A DNA stretch of 64,000 nt from Paracyclopina nana (Eukaryota; Arthropoda; Copepoda; Cyclopoida; Cyclopettidae): contig JAGUCH010000002.1 of assembly GCA_019096065.1 (NCBI GenBank), positions 5,592,501-5,656,500 on the forward strand, in the 5' to 3' direction. Shown in pieces: positions 60,201 to 64,000 of this stretch; the stretch's first letter is position 1; each line of letters begins with the position of its first letter. Made by a program: the position numbers and the translations under genes. The notes beneath the pieces are model-generated. The model saw only the letters and a list, made by a program, of their open reading frames with translations. It had not been told where the DNA came from and searched no databases.

Positions 60201-63200
60201 GCTTGTGTGACAATTAATCTTTTTATTTTCCCTCTATTTGCAAGCTTATCTGCTTCTTCGAGCTTTTGTTGAATATTGGCTCGTTTTTCAGGCCTCCCCG
60301 GAGAACAAGACTGAAAAAATGTCGACTTGAAACAATAGAATACTTCTGCGCCAGAAGCCATTGTTGTTTTTGTATCAAAATTCGGAGAAAAATCCCAACT
60401 TTTTCCCGTAAAAATGAAGCGTCATTAATCACGCTATAATAGAAAAGAAAATGAAGTGACTGCGTTGGGGGTTTTGGGCGGGAAATTTGCTATGTTTGTT
60501 TGCACTTCCGTCGCACCAAATGTCAAGAGAAATTTGGCGCCGTTTTAAAATTAATTAAAGATAAAAAATCTCCTGCTTGGCGCCGACAAGCTAACCACTC
60601 AATTTAAACAAATAGCAATATGATTAAAAAATGCATTGATCTGGGACGTAGGCAAATATTATGTAGGCGCACCACGTGTGAAAAAATCTAATATTTAAAC
60701 TAGGAGATGATACTGCATGGCAGCAAAAAGTCGAGACAGGGCTGAGTCGTGACATTTCAAAACTGAAATATATACATTTTCTACTCCCCATCTCTACGCT
60801 ATAAAATATGATCTGCAATTCAAAACTGAGGGGTGCAGCAGCAGCACAGTGGTGAAGGAATGTTCTGCGAGGGTATATTTACTATGCAATCTCAACACTT
60901 TTAGTCTCACAGTTCATGTCCTGCAATTAAAAGCGGATCTATCAGAGGCAGCCACACTTGTAAGGCCATGAATGTGGAACTCATAAAAGTGGGTGGAGAG
61001 AGAAAAGTGTCTGAAAAAGGAAACTTTGGCGTTTCCTTCCTCCACCCCACGAATATGATTCCTGGGGGCAAAATATCGTTGAAGACAGTTTTATTGTCTC
61101 ATGTAGTCCATAAGACTTTTATGAATGTGAAAGAAATGAAAAGATCAATATTTTCCCTCTCATCCTCCACGCAGTGGTACTAGCAGTATATTACATTTTT
61201 ACAATGACCAGACATGGAAATGCCAGAAATATGAGTCAGCACAATAAAGAAAGTAGAGCATTACTGCTGCGACGGTCAGGGACATTTCCTTGTAATGCAA
61301 TAATGCCTAGTGAGGCCAAATTGATAAACCGGACGAAAATGATACTGCTTTTAAAGCATGAATCATCGGCAGTTTTCCCATAAGATGCTATTACATTAAT
61401 GGACTGGAATCGAAATGATGCGTTTTTCATGAGAAATTATATCTGAGCGTAAAAAATGACGTCATTTCCGAGCCGGAAACACGGACAAATAAAGCGCACG
61501 GAAATAAACAAAAAGAAATCCCGCCAAATTACATCACGCACAACGAAATGTCAACAAAGCGAGGAAAATGGTGTGCCTACCTTCAACAATTTGGTGCCAA
61601 TCGGTGCCGTTTCTTCAACGGATATTTCACTAGGCAAATCACGAATTTCCGGCTGGTGAACATTCGAACCAAATCGGCTCGGCAACGACGCCGAATGCGA
61701 AAAGTCACTGTTGTCATCACTGAAAGCATTGTTCCTCTCGGATTTCGACAGAATGTCGGTCAGCCTCGAGGCCACGTCCGTTTCTCGGCAGTCGAAGTTG
61801 ACGCCGTAGCCATTATTGAACCGCCTATTTTTGCTATTCGATTTCAAGTTGAGCACTATGGGAGCCACGTCGGAAAAGTGCTGGCCGTCTGTGGCTGTCA
61901 CATTCAAAGTTCTAGAGCTCATGGGTAATGTCCGCAGATCACACATCACTGTCAGGGTCCCTTTGTGGCTGTCAAGGCTGAAACAGCCGTCAGAGTTGCC
62001 AGAAACAAATCTGTAATTGATGATGTTGCCCGCGTCAAAGTCCAGGGCACTCAGAGTGAACACATTGGCTCCAGGGCCCACAAGGTCACGGTCCAGCTCA
62101 CCAATGCAGCCGACCCTCTCGAATTGAGGCCGGTTGTCGTTAATGTCTGATAGTCGAACTGTCAGCCTCATTTCAGTCTGCCTCCGATACGGAGTGCCCC
62201 AATCACTGGCTCTGACCTTCAAGTGGTACACTCGACGGTCAGACTCGAAGTCCAGCAGCCTTTTCGACTTGATCTGGCCGGTGAAGTCGTCGATTTCGAA
62301 TGGCACCTGTTCCCCATCCAGGTTGGCAATGCTGTATGAGATGTACCCGTTTTCGCCAGAGTCCTCGTCAAAGGCCACCACTTTGTAGACCTCAGAGCCC
62401 GCCGGCTTGTTCTCCTCGAAGCTGACTTCCTTGAAGAAGCCATCTCTGAAGCGAGGATCGTTATCGTTCACGTCGACAACGTAGATGCGCACTTTGGCCG
62501 AGCTCTGCTTTCTCATACCCGAGTTGGCATGGTCCAAGGCCGTCACTGTCAAACTGAAGGCCGACTTGACCTCAGCGTCCAGGGGCTTATCGATGTACAG
62601 CACTCCTGTCTTAGGATTGATGCGAAAATGGCCATCTCTGTTTCCGGCCACTATGCTCAGGCTGACCTTGGCATTCGATCCCTGGTCTTCATCGGTGGCC
62701 TTTAGTCGCAATATAGGCGTGTTCACTGGCACACTCTCGTTAACTTTCACTTCATACATCTCCCTATCGAAGACTGGAGCATGATCATTTAGGTCTGCCA
62801 GTCTCACGTGAACTTCCTTGTAGGAGGCCCTCGGTGGGTAGCCTTTATCTATGGCCTTTAGCGTCAAATTGTAGCCATAAGGGGAAATTTCCCGGTCTAG
62901 AAGTCGCAGCACTTCGATGTTGAACTCGTTCGGGTCGTTGACCGAGGGCTGCGTGATGCGAAAATGAGCCTCAGGGTCACCCTCGATAATCTCGAGACTG
63001 GCCACTTCCCCGTGACGGCCTTCATCGGGATCCTCGATACGCACAATTGCGTATATGTCGGCATTGGATTGCTCAATGACCTCTGGCAAGTGATGGACCT
63101 CGATGGACGGATCATGAAGGTTGACCTGCAATAATGAAAGCCATGCTACTCAATGAAGATCGATACAGAAAAGTCATTTTCGATTTCCCTTGGGATTAGA

Positions 63201-64000
63201 AAGCAAAGCTTTGCGTAATTGAGGACACAGCAAGCTAGCATATAGTGGTAATAATAAATTACTCTTTTTCGCTTCTGAAGACGCATTTCTTCTCTGATAT
63301 CAATTAGAGAGCTCATCTTGCATTTCAGCTAGCTTTCTTTTATGTCAATTATCGCGGTTACGGTCGAATCCACGTAAATAAAGTATCCACCACTACGAAA
63401 TGCATGCAAGATCCATCTCATTCACATGGATGGATATTCCATCATCATGGATCACATTTTCGGCAGGAGCCATCTCTTGCAAAACTCTTGACTTTTAATT
63501 TCACGCTCTTAAAATTCTGCAGCTAGGAAAGGGGGGCGATGAACCCTATTTCTACACGCAGCAAAGCAACTGTCAATCATGCCGCAGCAATTAACAGTGT
63601 TGTCAAGCTCGAAAAGTAGTCAGATTGAAAAGGAATATATCTTGAGCATTGGCATATTGACTTCCAATGCCGCCTAGTGCTATTTGTTAAACCTGGAAAA
63701 ATCCTCAATTCTGCCTCGGGGAGAGGAGGATTTGCAATTTTCGATAATATTGGCTACCATGTACTCTTGCAAAGTATCAATTTATTTTTAGTACCTGTCT
63801 GACAGAAAGTTGAATTGTGGCCGTATCTGGAGCTCTGGTAGCGAATCTTGATTTGGCACCTCGATCTTGAGCCACGACGGTGATGTCATGCTTGGCCATT
63901 TTTTGGAAGGATAAAGGCCGCGTCAGGGAGATCACGCCTGTCACCGGATCCACGGCAAACGAGGACTTGGGCTCGGTCAAGCTGAAGTAGATCTCACCGT
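45238..64000 (-). CDS. Fat-like giant protocadherin (FAT1-3/kugelei type), 5' end outside the window
   Basis: Minus-strand exons: over 64000-63795 (partial), 63125-61581, 57829-53218, 52868-46392, 46300-45769 and 45712-45238. More than 30 cadherin repeats show the DxNDNxPxF linkers. Then come EGF-like modules (about 48240-47930), one laminin-G domain (47900-47450), further EGF modules including a calcium-binding one (DINECLRQNPCHNGGTC), and a transmembrane helix (46790-46850, IIASLFIIVLVVFLVV). A roughly 400-residue cytoplasmic tail ends ITQV, a class I PDZ-ligand form. An RAKR furin-like site lies at 48427-48438 before the EGF part. One laminin-G domain and this tail fit the Fat-like/FAT1-3 branch, which organises epithelial planar polarity and actin. 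Two exons of 4.6 and 6.5 kb are unbroken. Splice phases join all exons in frame. Confidence 0.95.
52869..53217 (-). other. cadherin intron
   Basis: A 349-nt intron between the two giant exons. The donor follows ITG codon bases at 53218 and the acceptor precedes GGAAGCC at 52868. No other feature was seen. Confidence 0.8.
57830..61580 (-). other. large cadherin intron
   Basis: A 3.75-kb intron, by far the longest in the window, joining IGTKLLK to VNGQDRDLGFNG. It contains no supported gene, only scattered short open frames and AT-rich sequence. Its size in a genome of about 60-nt introns makes it a candidate for enhancers. A palindromic AAATGACGTCATTT lies at 61454-61467, close to the upstream exon. 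Confidence 0.8.
61454..61467. promoter_or_regulatory. CRE/ATF-like palindrome
   Basis: AAATGACGTCATTT is a perfect 14-bp palindrome with the full TGACGTCA core bound by CREB/ATF-type bZIP proteins. It lies 114 bp into the large cadherin intron. Binding here is inferred from the consensus alone. Confidence 0.4.
63126..63794 (-). other. cadherin intron
   Basis: A 669-nt intron between the edge exon, ending with SVRQ, and the exon starting VNLHDPSIEVHH. No other feature was recognised. Confidence 0.8.

Noticed and set aside
61548-61928. 126-codon plus-strand frame
   Set aside because: It is antisense to a well-supported cadherin exon.
1-64000. CRISPR array, prophage or bacterial operon
   Set aside because: None was seen. 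The tandem arrays lack unique spacers and the genes are intron-bearing animal genes.

Overview
This is a nuclear segment of an invertebrate animal chromosome. Genes are protein-coding and mostly split by very short introns (about 55-65 nt, GT-AG with a few GC-AG). The gene content is purely metazoan: a Fat-type giant cadherin, dopey, CRMP, synphilin-1, SLC6 and SLC25 carriers, RPA1, PABPN1, FKBP2, THEM6 and PET117. Compact introns, AT-rich intergenic DNA and the family content would fit an arthropod, perhaps a crustacean, but the species cannot be fixed from the sequence alone. No prokaryotic operons, CRISPR arrays or viral genes were seen.

Layout. 1-3800 is repeat-rich: a 15-bp minisatellite, a duplicated 168-bp unit, a five-copy 210-bp satellite and a fold-back element carrying a tRNA-like cassette. 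3845-4901 (+) is a trypsin-like protease. 5287-6276 (-) is PABPN1 and 6633-8636 (-) is RPA1, followed by a clean hAT-type MITE with an 8-bp target duplication (8863-9303). 9381-10025 (+) is a PRA1-family protein. 10141-11334 (-) is a class II fructose-bisphosphate aldolase of bacterial/fungal type, with introns and three single-base frameshifts. 11335-14540 is repeat-rich and holds a second fold-back element with two tRNA-like cassettes. 14541-15625 (+) is a dihydrodiol dehydrogenase-like oxidoreductase. PET117 (16040-16264, +) and SLC25A39/40 (16314-17415, +) lie only 49 bp apart. Dopey (17560-25110, -), CRMP (25739-27570, -) and THEM6 (27969-28883, +) follow. Then come two tandem sulfotransferase-like paralogues (28973-31881, -), the upstream one broken by a GATC duplication, and a synphilin-1 homologue (32021-35953, -).

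35954-40886 is a gene-poor stretch with nested transposon remnants. FKBP2 (40887-41336, +) and an SLC6 transporter with an unusually long N-terminus (41515-44610, +) follow closely. The rest (45238 to the right edge, -) is one Fat-like cadherin gene, complete at its 3' end and running off the window at its 5' side.

The genes form no single pathway. The clearest local themes are two adjacent mitochondrial genes (PET117 and SLC25A39/40), two adjacent DNA/RNA-binding housekeeping genes (RPA1 and PABPN1), and a recent tandem duplication of a poorly known sulfotransferase-like family. The most unusual items are the class II aldolase in an animal genome and the fold-back elements that carry different tRNA-like modules.
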